From positions 124,001 through 188,000 of the forward strand of contig JAIXSO010000047.1 of assembly GCA_027484685.1 (NCBI GenBank): DNA of 64,000 bases, read 5' to 3'. The stretch is from Bacteroidota bacterium (GTDB taxonomy: Bacteria > Bacteroidota > Bacteroidia > UKL13-3). A program made the translations under genes and the position numbers. The notes beneath the pieces were generated by a model. The model was not told the DNA's origin and made no database searches. It worked only from the letters and a program-made list of their open reading frames with translations. This document shows positions 35,123 to 44,259 of this stretch, one piece after another. Each line of letters opens with the position of its first letter. The stretch's first letter is position 1.

Positions 35123-36605
35123 ATGTATTTAAAACAGAAAACATTTGGGAAATTTTATTTTTAATTAAGGGTTTGGGTATGGTGGCATGGCCTACAATTA
35201 AACCTTGTAAATCAGAATCGTTAATAAAACACTTGTTAAACGAATGGGCACTTATATTATTTTTTTCTAATAAGGACACCACTTTATCATCAGTTAAGTC
35301 CCCTTTTAAGGATATAAGCGATTGTAAACTTAATGTTTTATCTGTGCGTAATTCCAAATCGGTATCTTTAAAAACTTCTTGAAATTGTTCATGAAAATAC
35401 TGTTTTCTTTCTATTGTTGTTTTTATTACATTACTAATATGATTAAACATAAATTTCTTTTCAATAAATTGATTAAGAACAACTTGTATAGAAGGTGCAA
35501 CAAATCGATGTGAATGTTTTAGCAACAGTTCAATTGGCAATTTTAAATTGGGAGGCACTATCATATACCCAATTCTTAATGATGGATGTAAAAGTCTATT
35601 GAATGTACCCAAATAAATTGTTCTGTTTTTTTTATCCAAACTAAAAATAGAAGGCACTGAATCATGCCAATTATTTAGTTCATGCTCATAATCATTTTCA
35701 ATAATTATTGAATTATTTTTATGGGCATAAGCCAATAATTCTAACCGTCTTTCCATGGTCATTTTTAAGCCCGTAGGATAATGACATGAAGGTGTGGTAT
35801 GAATAATTTTTGCCTTGGTTTTTAGTTCATTTAAATACGATACATTAATTCCTTCTTTATCCAAAGGAATCCCAATTATATTAGCCATCAAACCTTTAAA
35901 AATTGACTTAACATTTGGAAATGTAGGGTCTTCCATAAAAATTTTTTCTCCAGGATTTAAAATAGTGCAACCAATTAAATATAAAGATTGTAATGAACCT
36001 GAAGTAATAATGATACTAGTACCTTCACAATCAATATTTCTTGTTAAATTTAAATAATGTGCAATATTCATTTTCAATTTATCAATTCCAGAAGAAGGAG
36101 AATATGATAAATTAGAAAATTTTATTTCTTTCCAATACATATTTGACAAGTTTTTCCATTGATTAACAGGGAAAATATCTAAAGGAGGTAAGCCAGGACT
36201 AAATGCTAAGTTTTGAACACTGCTTGAAATAATATGCTGATTATTTTTTAGAAATGATTTTCCTATTTTAGATAAGTGTTCGTACGATTGTTCATTTTCA
36301 GTTATTTTTTTAGGTTCGTTAAAAACTTTATTTTTTAAAACATAACCTGATCCAGGTTTTGAAATAACTAAACCATCTACAATCAAAAAATCATACGATC
36401 TTAGAATAGTGCTTCTAGAAACTAAAAGCTCATTAGCCAATGCTCTGGTAGGAGGCAAAATGGAATTTTCGGGAATTTCCATTGCTAAAATCATTTGCTT
36501 TAATAATTCGTATAATTTAATATACTTCATATTGCCACTTTCAATATGTGACTTAGCATGTTCGGCATGGTACCTTTGAACTATTTTTTTTAGTATGATT
36601 GACAT
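35121..36605 (-). CDS. MocR/GabR-type regulator lacking the PLP lysine
   Basis: I start at ATG 36605 (MSIILKKIVQRYHAEHA), 37 codons inside the longer frame, whose extension is not protein-like. The 494-residue protein has a GntR-type winged helix (about 20-95, ILPPTRALANELLVSRSTILR) and an aminotransferase fold-type I domain (about 130-494) with EDPTFP, YPTG and IIENDYEHE. The residue expected to bind PLP as GTFSK is Arg337 in GTFNRLLHPSLRIGY, codon AGA. Thus a normal internal aldimine cannot form. It lies between two operons with matching direct repeats, one overlapping its own start, so it probably regulates both and itself. Confidence 0.88.
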   Translation of the reverse strand: MSIILKKIVQRYHAEHAKSHIESGNMKYIKLYELLKQMILAMEIPENSILPPTRALANELLVSRSTILRSYDFLIVDGLVISKPGSGYVLKNKVFNEPKKITENEQSYEHLSKIGKSFLKNNQHIISSSVQNLAFSPGLPPLDIFPVNQWKNLSNMYWKEIKFSNLSYSPSSGIDKLKMNIAHYLNLTRNIDCEGTSIIITSGSLQSLYLIGCTILNPGEKIFMEDPTFPNVKSIFKGLMANIIGIPLDKEGINVSYLNELKTKAKIIHTTPSCHYPTGLKMTMERRLELLAYAHKNNSIIIENDYEHELNNWHDSVPSIFSLDKKNRTIYLGTFNRLLHPSLRIGYMIVPPNLKLPIELLLKHSHRFVAPSIQVVLNQFIEKKFMFNHISNVIKTTIERKQYFHEQFQEVFKDTDLELRTDKTLSLQSLISLKGDLTDDKVVSLLEKNNISAHSFNKCFINDSDLQGLIVGHATIPKPLIKNKISQMFSVLNT

Positions 36606-36639
36606 AATTGGTATGAATAATTTAAAATAATTGGTATGA
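36604..36639 (+). promoter_or_regulatory. TTGGTATG direct-repeat operator, beta-aspartyl operon
   Basis: ATAATTGGTATGA occurs twice in identical form, at 36604-36616 and 36627-36639, 23 bases apart. The reverse complement contains ATACCA, the hexamer I remember as the direct repeat bound by Bacillus GabR. The first copy overlaps the regulator start codon (autoregulation) and the second lies about 80 bases upstream of the plus operon. Confidence 0.75.
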
Positions 36640-36720
36640 CAATTATACACTTTAGAAACATTAATTTGTTGAAAATAAATCAAGAAAAAATATTTATAAA
36701 AAATAAAATTAAACATCGAT

Positions 36721-39465
36721 ATGAAAAAAATTTACTTTTTACTTGTTTTAATTTCATTGATTAAACTGGAAGCAAAGGCTCAATTAATAATAAACGAAGT
36801 TTTGTATGATCCTTCCAATACAGGGCTGGTAGGAGATGCAAATGGAGATGGCGTTTATAGTCAAACCCAAGATGAATTTATAGAGTTTTTCAATACTGGA
36901 TTGACCAACTTAAATGTAAGTGGTTATGAAATTTGGGATGATACTTTAGTAGGTTCAATGGTTTATAAAATTCCAAATGGAACAATTATTCCACCAAGGG
37001 GTGCTTTAGTAATTTTTGGTGGTGGTACCCCAATTGGTCTGTTCGGTAACGCGTTGGTGCTAGCCGATACTGGTGCATCTGGCCTAAATTTAAATAATAC
37101 TGGTGAAAAAATAACCATAAAAAACAGCAATGGTGTTTCTATCTTATTTTTCGATTCAGACGCTTTATCTAACAATCCTGATGAATCATACACAAGAAAT
37201 CCTGATATTACTGGAAATTTTGTTCAACATTCAACAATAAATGTTAGAAAATTTTCACCTGGAACTGATATTAATGGCGTGGCTTTCAATAATAGTTTGT
37301 CTCGTTTGGTTACTTTTAAAGTAGATATGAATCAATATAATACAAATTACACTGGTGTATCTATTGCTGGTAATTTTAATAATTGGTGTAATAGTTGCAC
37401 TCCAATGCAAGATTTAGATAACGATGGACTTTGGGAAGTTACTATTCAATTATCGAAAGATACCATAGACTATAAATTTGTGGTTGATACCATTACCCAA
37501 GAAAACTTTACCAGTTTAAGTCCATGTACAAAACTTACAAATGGAATAATAAGCAGGTATTCCATCATAAAATCGGATAGTACTTTTAAATCTGTTTGTT
37601 TTGAAACATGTACTCAATGCTCAAATGGATTAAGTTTAAAAGGTATTACTGATTTTAGAACGAGTGCGGGTGGTTCTTCTGGAAAAACCATTCATTTAGT
37701 AGCAGATAGTAATATTTCAAACTTAAGTATTTATGGACTTGGAGTAGCAAATAATGGTGCAGGAAGCAATGGGCAAGAATACAGATTTCCACCTATCTAT
37801 GTATCAAAAGGAAGCAACATTTTATTGGTAAGAGATACTACAGCAATTGCTTCTTACTTTAACGATTGTTGGCCGTTATTTAATATTATATTATTAGACA
37901 CTACAGGAACAGTTTCACAAAATGGAAACGATGCAGTAGAGCTTTTTAAAGTTAAAGAAGTGGTAGAAACATTTGGAGACGTAAATGTAAATGGAACAGG
38001 CAAACCTTGGGAATATACCGGTTCTTGGGCTTATAAAGATAATTTAGGAAACTGGACTTATGGGGCTCTTAACTGTACCGATAGTTCATCAACTATTTTT
38101 AGTTCAAAATGTGTTTATCCAATTTGCACAGATTTAAAAGTTAAATCAATTGTTATTAGCGGAGAAAATAATGTAAACAGCATTACTCAAAATGGAGGAA
38201 CACTAAAAATGATAGCAAGTGTTTTACCTTTAAATGCAAAAGACACTACCGTAACTTGGTCAGTAACAAATCCTGGTGTGGCCACAATCAATAGCAATGG
38301 AATATTAACTGCAATTGCTAATGGAAATTCGGTTGTAACAGCTACAGCCAATGATGGAAGTGGAATTTTTGCAACTAAAAATATCAGTATTTCTGGGCAG
38401 ATTGTACCATCAATATTGGTTTCATCAGTAAATATTAGTAGCCAAGACAATTTAAGAAGTATAACTGAACCAAATGGAACATTAAACTTTTTTACTAATA
38501 TTCTACCCAAAAATGCCACTGATACAACAGTAAACTGGGACGTGGATAACAAAAATATAGCAACAATTAGTAAAACTGGAACCTTAACCGCTTTGGATAA
38601 TGGCACAGTAAAAGTAAAAGCTACTTCAAATGATGGAAGTTTAAAATCAGATTCTATAACAATAACAATTAGCGGTCAAATATTTAAAGTATCATCTATA
38701 AAAATTAGTACAGTTGGAAATTTGGTTAGTATTACAAAACCAAGAGGCACATTAGCTATGATTGCTAACATACTACCAAAAAACGCCTCAGATACAAGCA
38801 TTATTTGGACTGTTAATAATTCTTCAATTGCTACTATTAGTAGTTCTGGATTATTAACTGCAATAAATAATGGTATTGTAAAAGTAACCGCTAAAGCAAA
38901 TGATGGTAGCAATGTTTCTGACTCCATAACCATAACTATTTCTAGTCAAAATATTAAAGTTACTTCACTAAAAATATTTACTTCAGGTAATGTATTAACC
39001 ATTAGTGAACCCAATGAAACACTTAATTTTTTTACTGATGTATTGCCAAAAAATGCAGAGGATACTTCAGTAATTTGGACAACAGATAAACCTAATATAG
39101 CAACTATTAATAGTTTGGGTTTATTAACTGCTAAGGCAAACGGCATAGTAAAAGTAAAAGCCACCACTAATGATGGCAGTGGAAAATCGGATTCTTTAAA
39201 TATTGTAATTTCAAATCAAACAATTGTAAAAGAGTTAAGTAAAAATCAAATCAAAATATTCCCAAATCCTAGCAATAAAATAATATATATAGAATCAGAG
39301 CTTAAAGTTAGTGACTTCAAAATAAAGAATATTTACGGAAGCATAATTGATAATGGCAAACTTGTGTCAAATCAAATTGATATTCAATCATTATCAGATG
39401 GCGTTTATTTCTTGGAGATAAAAATAAAAGAAAATTGGTTTACCTATAAAATAATTAAAAATTAA
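36721..39465 (+). CDS. Secreted lamin-tail-domain protein with Big_2 repeats and T9SS tail
   Basis: The 914-residue protein has a signal peptide (1-20), a lamin-tail domain (about 20-185, IINEVLYDPSNTG, DEFIEFFNT), and an E-set/starch-binding-like domain (about 197-275, VSIAGNFNNWCN). A second LTD-like region (about 300-455) precedes four Big_2 Ig-like repeats of about 88 residues (470-825), each with the LPxNAxDT..W and GxLTA patterns. A T9SS type A tail starts at IKIFPNPSNK. It is the first gene of the plus operon. A surface-binding or scaffold role is inferred. Confidence 0.85.
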   Translation: MKKIYFLLVLISLIKLEAKAQLIINEVLYDPSNTGLVGDANGDGVYSQTQDEFIEFFNTGLTNLNVSGYEIWDDTLVGSMVYKIPNGTIIPPRGALVIFGGGTPIGLFGNALVLADTGASGLNLNNTGEKITIKNSNGVSILFFDSDALSNNPDESYTRNPDITGNFVQHSTINVRKFSPGTDINGVAFNNSLSRLVTFKVDMNQYNTNYTGVSIAGNFNNWCNSCTPMQDLDNDGLWEVTIQLSKDTIDYKFVVDTITQENFTSLSPCTKLTNGIISRYSIIKSDSTFKSVCFETCTQCSNGLSLKGITDFRTSAGGSSGKTIHLVADSNISNLSIYGLGVANNGAGSNGQEYRFPPIYVSKGSNILLVRDTTAIASYFNDCWPLFNIILLDTTGTVSQNGNDAVELFKVKEVVETFGDVNVNGTGKPWEYTGSWAYKDNLGNWTYGALNCTDSSSTIFSSKCVYPICTDLKVKSIVISGENNVNSITQNGGTLKMIASVLPLNAKDTTVTWSVTNPGVATINSNGILTAIANGNSVVTATANDGSGIFATKNISISGQIVPSILVSSVNISSQDNLRSITEPNGTLNFFTNILPKNATDTTVNWDVDNKNIATISKTGTLTALDNGTVKVKATSNDGSLKSDSITITISGQIFKVSSIKISTVGNLVSITKPRGTLAMIANILPKNASDTSIIWTVNNSSIATISSSGLLTAINNGIVKVTAKANDGSNVSDSITITISSQNIKVTSLKIFTSGNVLTISEPNETLNFFTDVLPKNAEDTSVIWTTDKPNIATINSLGLLTAKANGIVKVKATTNDGSGKSDSLNIVISNQTIVKELSKNQIKIFPNPSNKIIYIESELKVSDFKIKNIYGSIIDNGKLVSNQIDIQSLSDGVYFLEIKIKENWFTYKIIKN

Positions 39466-39467
39466 AC

Positions 39468-40430
39468 ATGAAAAATTTAACAATATATTTCAGTATCATT
39501 TTTTTGGTTTTGTTTTTCAACGCATGTAAAACAGAGGATGTTGAACCTGAAAAACCAAAACCAATTATTCCTGGTGTAACTTTAAGTGTTACCAATACCA
39601 CCATTTCTGAAAATAATGGAACTTCAATAATAAAAGTGGAATTAAGCAGTGTTTCTTCAACTGATGTAGAAGTTAAGCTTGCCTATAGTGGAACAGCTAC
39701 TTATAATAAAAATTACAGTTCAAATTCAACTATAATAATTCCTGCTGGCAGTTTATCCAACACTACTACTTTATTAGCAAATCAAGATACAATAAAAGAT
39801 GGGAACAAAACTATTGTTATTGATATTGATTCTGTTAAAAACTCGAATGAAAGTGGCATTCAAACAGCAACAATAACTATTGAAGATGATGATATTCCAG
39901 CACCAATAAGTTTAATTATTAATGAAGTATTGTATGACCCAGGAGCAACTGTAGCTGATGGAGATGCAAATGGAGATGGAATAAGAGATGCAAATCAAGA
40001 TGAATTTATTGAGTTATACAATAATTCATCAAAACCTATTGATTTAAGCGGCTTCAAAATATTTGATGCAACTGCACTTTTATCAGATAGTGCTAAACAT
40101 ATTATTCCAAATGGAACTATTTTACAACCAAATAAGGTGTTAGTTATTTTTGGTGGCGGAACACCTACAGGCACCTTTGGGAATGCTATTGTGCAAAAAG
40201 CAAGTGCTGGAGATTTGAATTTAACCAATGCTGGAGATGTAATAACTATTAAAGATTCTTCAAACAACGTTGTTTTAACATTAGATATTGAGCCATGGTC
40301 AAACAACCCTGATGAAGCTTATTCTAGAAATCCTGATGTAACTGGTGATTTTGTTCAACATGCATCTATTGATCCATCAAAACCATTAAAATTTAGTCCT
40401 GGTACTAAAGTAAATGGCAGTCCTTTTTAA
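39468..40430 (+). CDS. Calx-beta/lamin-tail-domain lipoprotein
   Basis: This 320-residue protein has a lipobox at FFNAC and a Pro-rich spacer. A Calx-beta domain (about 38-140; TISENNGTSIIKVELS, ITIEDDD) precedes a lamin-tail domain (145-320; INEVLYDPGATV, DEFIELYNNSS). The LTD is a close paralogue of that in the preceding gene, for example SNNPDEAYSRNPDVTGDF against SNNPDESYTRNPDITGNF. It starts 2 bases after the previous stop. It is anchored in the membrane, and its partner may be the secreted LTD protein. Confidence 0.85.
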   Translation: MKNLTIYFSIIFLVLFFNACKTEDVEPEKPKPIIPGVTLSVTNTTISENNGTSIIKVELSSVSSTDVEVKLAYSGTATYNKNYSSNSTIIIPAGSLSNTTTLLANQDTIKDGNKTIVIDIDSVKNSNESGIQTATITIEDDDIPAPISLIINEVLYDPGATVADGDANGDGIRDANQDEFIELYNNSSKPIDLSGFKIFDATALLSDSAKHIIPNGTILQPNKVLVIFGGGTPTGTFGNAIVQKASAGDLNLTNAGDVITIKDSSNNVVLTLDIEPWSNNPDEAYSRNPDVTGDFVQHASIDPSKPLKFSPGTKVNGSPF

Positions 40431-40440
40431 ATAAATTTAT

Positions 40441-41814
40441 ATGCAGTATTTTGGACTTATACTTTCTTTAGTTGTTATCATAATTGTTGCAAGACTATTA
40501 TTGAAAAACTTTTTTGCCCAAGCAGTATTGTTAATTGCAGGTATCGTTATGTTGCTTTTAAAAGGAGTAACCGACTTCTTTAACCCATTAGTGGTAAAAA
40601 AAGAAAGTTTTTTAGTGGTTGATGTTTTTGAGTTCATTAAAGAATCACTTTCAAACACCAATGCAAATGTTGGCTTAATGATAATGGTAATTGGTGGTTT
40701 TGTAGCTTACATTGACAAAATAGGTGCATCGGAGGCTTTGGTTAGAATTGCTCTTAAACCTTTATCATTTCTGAAAAAACATCCTCATTTAGCTGCCGTT
40801 TGTGTGGTTCCAATTGGTCAATTATTATTTATATGCGTGCCATCGGCAGCGGGTTTGGGTTTATTGTTAATGGCATCTGTTTTCCCAATTTTGATAAGTT
40901 TAGGAGTTAGCCGATTGGCAGCAGTTTCAATCATTACCAGTACCACTGCTTTTTGTATTGGTCCCGCATCGGTAATTACAGCATCAGCCACTCAAATTGC
41001 CCAAATTGAAACTGTTCCTTATTTCATAAACATGCAATTACCAATTGCCATTGTATTGAATTTGGTACTGATGATTACTTATTTTTTTGTAAATAAATAT
41101 TATGATAAATCGGATAAATTAATGGAAATAGAAAAAGAACATCAAAAAAAGGACGACAATCCTGCTCCTGCCATTTATGCTATTATTCCTGTGCTTCCTC
41201 TAATTATATTATTGTTATTCTCGGGCGTGTTTACAGTTTTTCCTATAAAACTAAAAATTGAAACAACTACAGCCATGTTAATTAGCTTATTTGTTGCCAT
41301 AATATTTGAATTAATTAAAAACAGAAATATTGAAAATTTATTTTCATCATTTAAAATTTTCTTTGATGGAATGGGCGATATTTTTAAAACAGTAGTAACA
41401 CTTATAATAGCTGCTGAAGTTTTTGCTAATGGTTTAATTTCAATTGGATTTATTGATGGTTTAATTTCAATATCGCAATCATTAGGATTTGGCGCTATTG
41501 GCCTTGGAATTATAATGACAGTTATGATTTTTTTGGCAGCTATATTAATGGGAAGTGGAAATGCAGCCTTTTTTGCCTTTGGTCCATTAATTCCAAATGC
41601 AGCTACCAAATTTGGTGTAGCAAGCACTTCTATATTATTACCAATGAATCTTGCCGCATCAATGGGAAGAGCTTTAAGCCCACTGGCAGGAATACTTTTG
41701 GCTACTGCTGAAATAGCAGGAGTTAAATCGATGGATATTGTAAAAAGGAACTTAATTCCTATAATGGCATCGTTAATTACACTTTTAATTTATCACTTTG
41801 GATTATGCTTTTAA
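40441..41814 (+). CDS. dcuC: DcuC-family C4-dicarboxylate transporter
   Basis: The 457-residue protein has about 12 predicted membrane spans and the DcuC-family landmarks: an N-terminal helix pair, IDKIGASEALVRIALKPL, VPSAAGLGLLLMASVFPIL, STTAFCIGPASVITASATQ, and the conserved AAILMGSGNAAFFAFGPLIP. Family members exchange fumarate, succinate and aspartate. It lies 10 bases after the LTD lipoprotein gene and overlaps the isoaspartyl dipeptidase gene by 10 bases. In this operon, transport of aspartate or its deaminated products is the likely role. Confidence 0.85.
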   Translation: MQYFGLILSLVVIIIVARLLLKNFFAQAVLLIAGIVMLLLKGVTDFFNPLVVKKESFLVVDVFEFIKESLSNTNANVGLMIMVIGGFVAYIDKIGASEALVRIALKPLSFLKKHPHLAAVCVVPIGQLLFICVPSAAGLGLLLMASVFPILISLGVSRLAAVSIITSTTAFCIGPASVITASATQIAQIETVPYFINMQLPIAIVLNLVLMITYFFVNKYYDKSDKLMEIEKEHQKKDDNPAPAIYAIIPVLPLIILLLFSGVFTVFPIKLKIETTTAMLISLFVAIIFELIKNRNIENLFSSFKIFFDGMGDIFKTVVTLIIAAEVFANGLISIGFIDGLISISQSLGFGAIGLGIIMTVMIFLAAILMGSGNAAFFAFGPLIPNAATKFGVASTSILLPMNLAASMGRALSPLAGILLATAEIAGVKSMDIVKRNLIPIMASLITLLIYHFGLCF

Positions 41815-42944
41815 TAAAATATGCAAACATATATAGCCCAAAACATATTGGGATAAAAGATATACTGATAGGAGAAGGAAAAATTCTTGCTATTGAGGAT
41901 AAAATAGAAATAGATAACAAGATTTGTAATTATTGGGATGCAGCTGGTAAAACGGTTACACCTGGTTTTATTGATCAACACATACACATTACTGGTGCGG
42001 GTGGTAAAAATGGATTTGCTTCTATGACACCTGAAATTATGTTATCTGAATTAATAGCTTGTGGTTCAACCACGGTTGTTGGTTTATTAGGAACTGATGG
42101 CACCTCACGTAGTATTAAAAACCTATATGCAAAGGTAAAATCTTTAGAAAGTGAAGGTATTTCAGCCTATATGTTTACAGGTTATTACGGTATAGAACCT
42201 ACCCATATTACCAATACTATTCAAGAAGATATGATTTTTATTGATAAGGTATTAGGTTGTAAAATTGCCATTACTGATATCCGCTCATCTTACCCAACTG
42301 AGTTAGAATTACTAAGAATGTTAAGGCAGATTACAGTTGGAGGAATGATAGCCAATAAAAAAGGAATTCTTCATTTACATTTAGGAAATTTAAAACCTAA
42401 AATGGATATTTTATTCAAATTGGTTGAAGAACATGAATTCCCAATAAAACATATTTCTCCAACCCATGTAGGCCGAACCAAAGCACTTTTTGACCAAGCA
42501 ATTGCCTTTGCAAAACTTGGTGGAATGATTGATATTACTACCGGTGCATCAAAATATACTGACCCATATAAATCGGTTTTATATGCGCTTGAAAATGGTG
42601 TTTCAATAAATAAAATAACATTTAGTAGTGATGGTAATGCTGGCTTAGATAAGTTAGATGAAAATGGTAATTTAATTGGCTTTAGAAAAGCACCAATCGA
42701 TCAAAATTACAAACAAGTAAAAGAACTTATAGCCACAAAAGAAATTGCCATTGAAGAGGCCATAAAATTAATAACTCAAAACCCTGCAATTAATTTAGGA
42801 CTTAAAAATAAAGGTATAATTGAAGTGGGCGCAGATGCTGATTTTTGTTGTTTAGATACTCACTTCGATTTGATTGATGTTATTGCTAAAGGTAGATTAA
42901 TGATGGAAAACAAAAAAGTAATTGTTAAAGGAAATTTTGAATAA
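41805..42944 (+). CDS. iadA: Isoaspartyl dipeptidase (beta-aspartyl peptidase), Glu-to-Lys variant
   Basis: This 379-residue amidohydrolase aligns to E. coli IadA along its length. The metal ligands are kept: His59 and His61 (DQHIH), carboxylated Lys153, His192, His221 and Asp276. Substrate residues Tyr128, Arg160 and Arg224 are also kept. The exception is the GGGGE turn, where E. coli has Glu77 (contacting the substrate amino group, from memory) and this protein has Lys68 in GAGGKNG. The enzyme hydrolyses beta-Asp-X dipeptides in the cytoplasm; the lysine may alter substrate choice. It overlaps the dcuC-like gene by 10 bases and precedes a porin gene. Confidence 0.9.
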   Translation: MLLIKYANIYSPKHIGIKDILIGEGKILAIEDKIEIDNKICNYWDAAGKTVTPGFIDQHIHITGAGGKNGFASMTPEIMLSELIACGSTTVVGLLGTDGTSRSIKNLYAKVKSLESEGISAYMFTGYYGIEPTHITNTIQEDMIFIDKVLGCKIAITDIRSSYPTELELLRMLRQITVGGMIANKKGILHLHLGNLKPKMDILFKLVEEHEFPIKHISPTHVGRTKALFDQAIAFAKLGGMIDITTGASKYTDPYKSVLYALENGVSINKITFSSDGNAGLDKLDENGNLIGFRKAPIDQNYKQVKELIATKEIAIEEAIKLITQNPAINLGLKNKGIIEVGADADFCCLDTHFDLIDVIAKGRLMMENKKVIVKGNFE

Positions 42945-42952
42945 ATAATCTT

Positions 42953-44257
42953 ATGAAAGTAAAATACTTAATATTATTTGGTAATATGTTTTTAAGTTTA
43001 TTTGTTTTGGCACAAAACCCAATTCTGAACAAATATACACTTGGCGAAGGACTTAAATTTACTGGAAAAAATAATTCAGAAACTACCATTGGTGGTTATA
43101 TACAACCCTCTTTAGAAATAAAATATAATTCTTCTGATAGTTTGGGAACAACCGATGTATACAACCGATTTAGGATGAGAAGGCTACGATTAAAAGTTGG
43201 AGGAGATTTACCCAAGTATAAAGTTGAATACCGCTTTCAAGTTGATTTTAGTGGCACTCCAGAAATAGGTGATGAAAACAACGGTTTATTTTTTGATGCT
43301 TGGGTTGCATATAATCCTTCGTCAAAATTTCAAATAAAATTTGGTCAAAGTATTGCGCCAACCGAAAACTTAGAACTTTTAATGGGTTCAAACACCTTGC
43401 AGCTTCCTGAAAGAAGCAGATTAACATCAGCTTTTGGAGTGGTTAGGGAGTTTGGTATATTTACTTATGGCGATTTTAAAATAGCAAGAAACTTTTTTGT
43501 AAAACCCGCTTTGGCAATAACAAATGGTGATGGTCCAAATGTATTTAAAAGCGATAAAGGTGGATTTAAAATTGGTGGTCGAATTGATTTTTTACCCTTT
43601 GGAAAGTTTAATAATTTTGGACAATATAGACAAGCAGATGTGGTTAGAGAGCGTACACCAAAACTTTTAATTGGTTTTATTTATAGCATAAATTATGGAA
43701 TTAGTAGCCGAAGAGGTGAAGGAAATACCATTACTTATTTAAACGATTCGTTAAAAGAAGTTCTTCCCAATTTTACTAAATATGGGGTTGACTTTTTATT
43801 CAAATACAGAGGCTTTAGTTTGCTTGGCGAATACATTCAAACTTTGGCAACCGTGCCTAATGATATTTTTTATAGAGTAAGGAACGATGGTAGTTTAGCA
43901 ACAACTTTTTTAGTGAATGGCGTGCAAGATGTGCAAAATTATGTAAAAGGTAGAATGATGTTAGGAAGCGGGTTCAATATTCAAGCAGGTTATTTTTTTA
44001 AGAATAGAATTTCGGTAGATGCACGCTATGCAACTTTAAAAACTGATGTAAACTCCTTTTTAAATAATGGTACTTATTATAACAGACCCAATTATTACAC
44101 ACTAGGCATTAGCAAATATTTAAGTAAAGGATATGGTTTTAAAATACAAGCATCTGCCACTTATATCGAGGTTTCATCAGGAAGTTTGGATATTTTAGGT
44201 AAACCATTATATAATAATGAATGGGTAGGCAATATAATAACCACCTTTTCTTTCTAG
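42953..44257 (+). CDS. Porin, phosphate-selective O/P type
   Basis: The 434-residue protein has a signal peptide (ending VLAQ). Beta-barrel strands with the O/P-porin pattern follow, such as RLKVGGDLPKYKVEYRFQVDF, LGQS-like FGQSIAPTENLELL, and SRLTSAFGVVREFGI. The C-terminus ends in phenylalanine. It is a distant paralogue of the protein at 45801. O/P porins pass anionic solutes. In this operon, uptake of acidic peptides is the likely job. It is separated by 8 and 2 bases from its neighbours. Confidence 0.85.
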   Translation: MKVKYLILFGNMFLSLFVLAQNPILNKYTLGEGLKFTGKNNSETTIGGYIQPSLEIKYNSSDSLGTTDVYNRFRMRRLRLKVGGDLPKYKVEYRFQVDFSGTPEIGDENNGLFFDAWVAYNPSSKFQIKFGQSIAPTENLELLMGSNTLQLPERSRLTSAFGVVREFGIFTYGDFKIARNFFVKPALAITNGDGPNVFKSDKGGFKIGGRIDFLPFGKFNNFGQYRQADVVRERTPKLLIGFIYSINYGISSRRGEGNTITYLNDSLKEVLPNFTKYGVDFLFKYRGFSLLGEYIQTLATVPNDIFYRVRNDGSLATTFLVNGVQDVQNYVKGRMMLGSGFNIQAGYFFKNRISVDARYATLKTDVNSFLNNGTYYNRPNYYTLGISKYLSKGYGFKIQASATYIEVSSGSLDILGKPLYNNEWVGNIITTFSF

Positions 44258-44259
44258 CC

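Noticed and set aside
38187-39167. Minus-strand ORFs opposite the Big_2 repeats
   Set aside because: They are repeated in step with the Ig-like repeats and read as hydrophobic shadows of beta strands.
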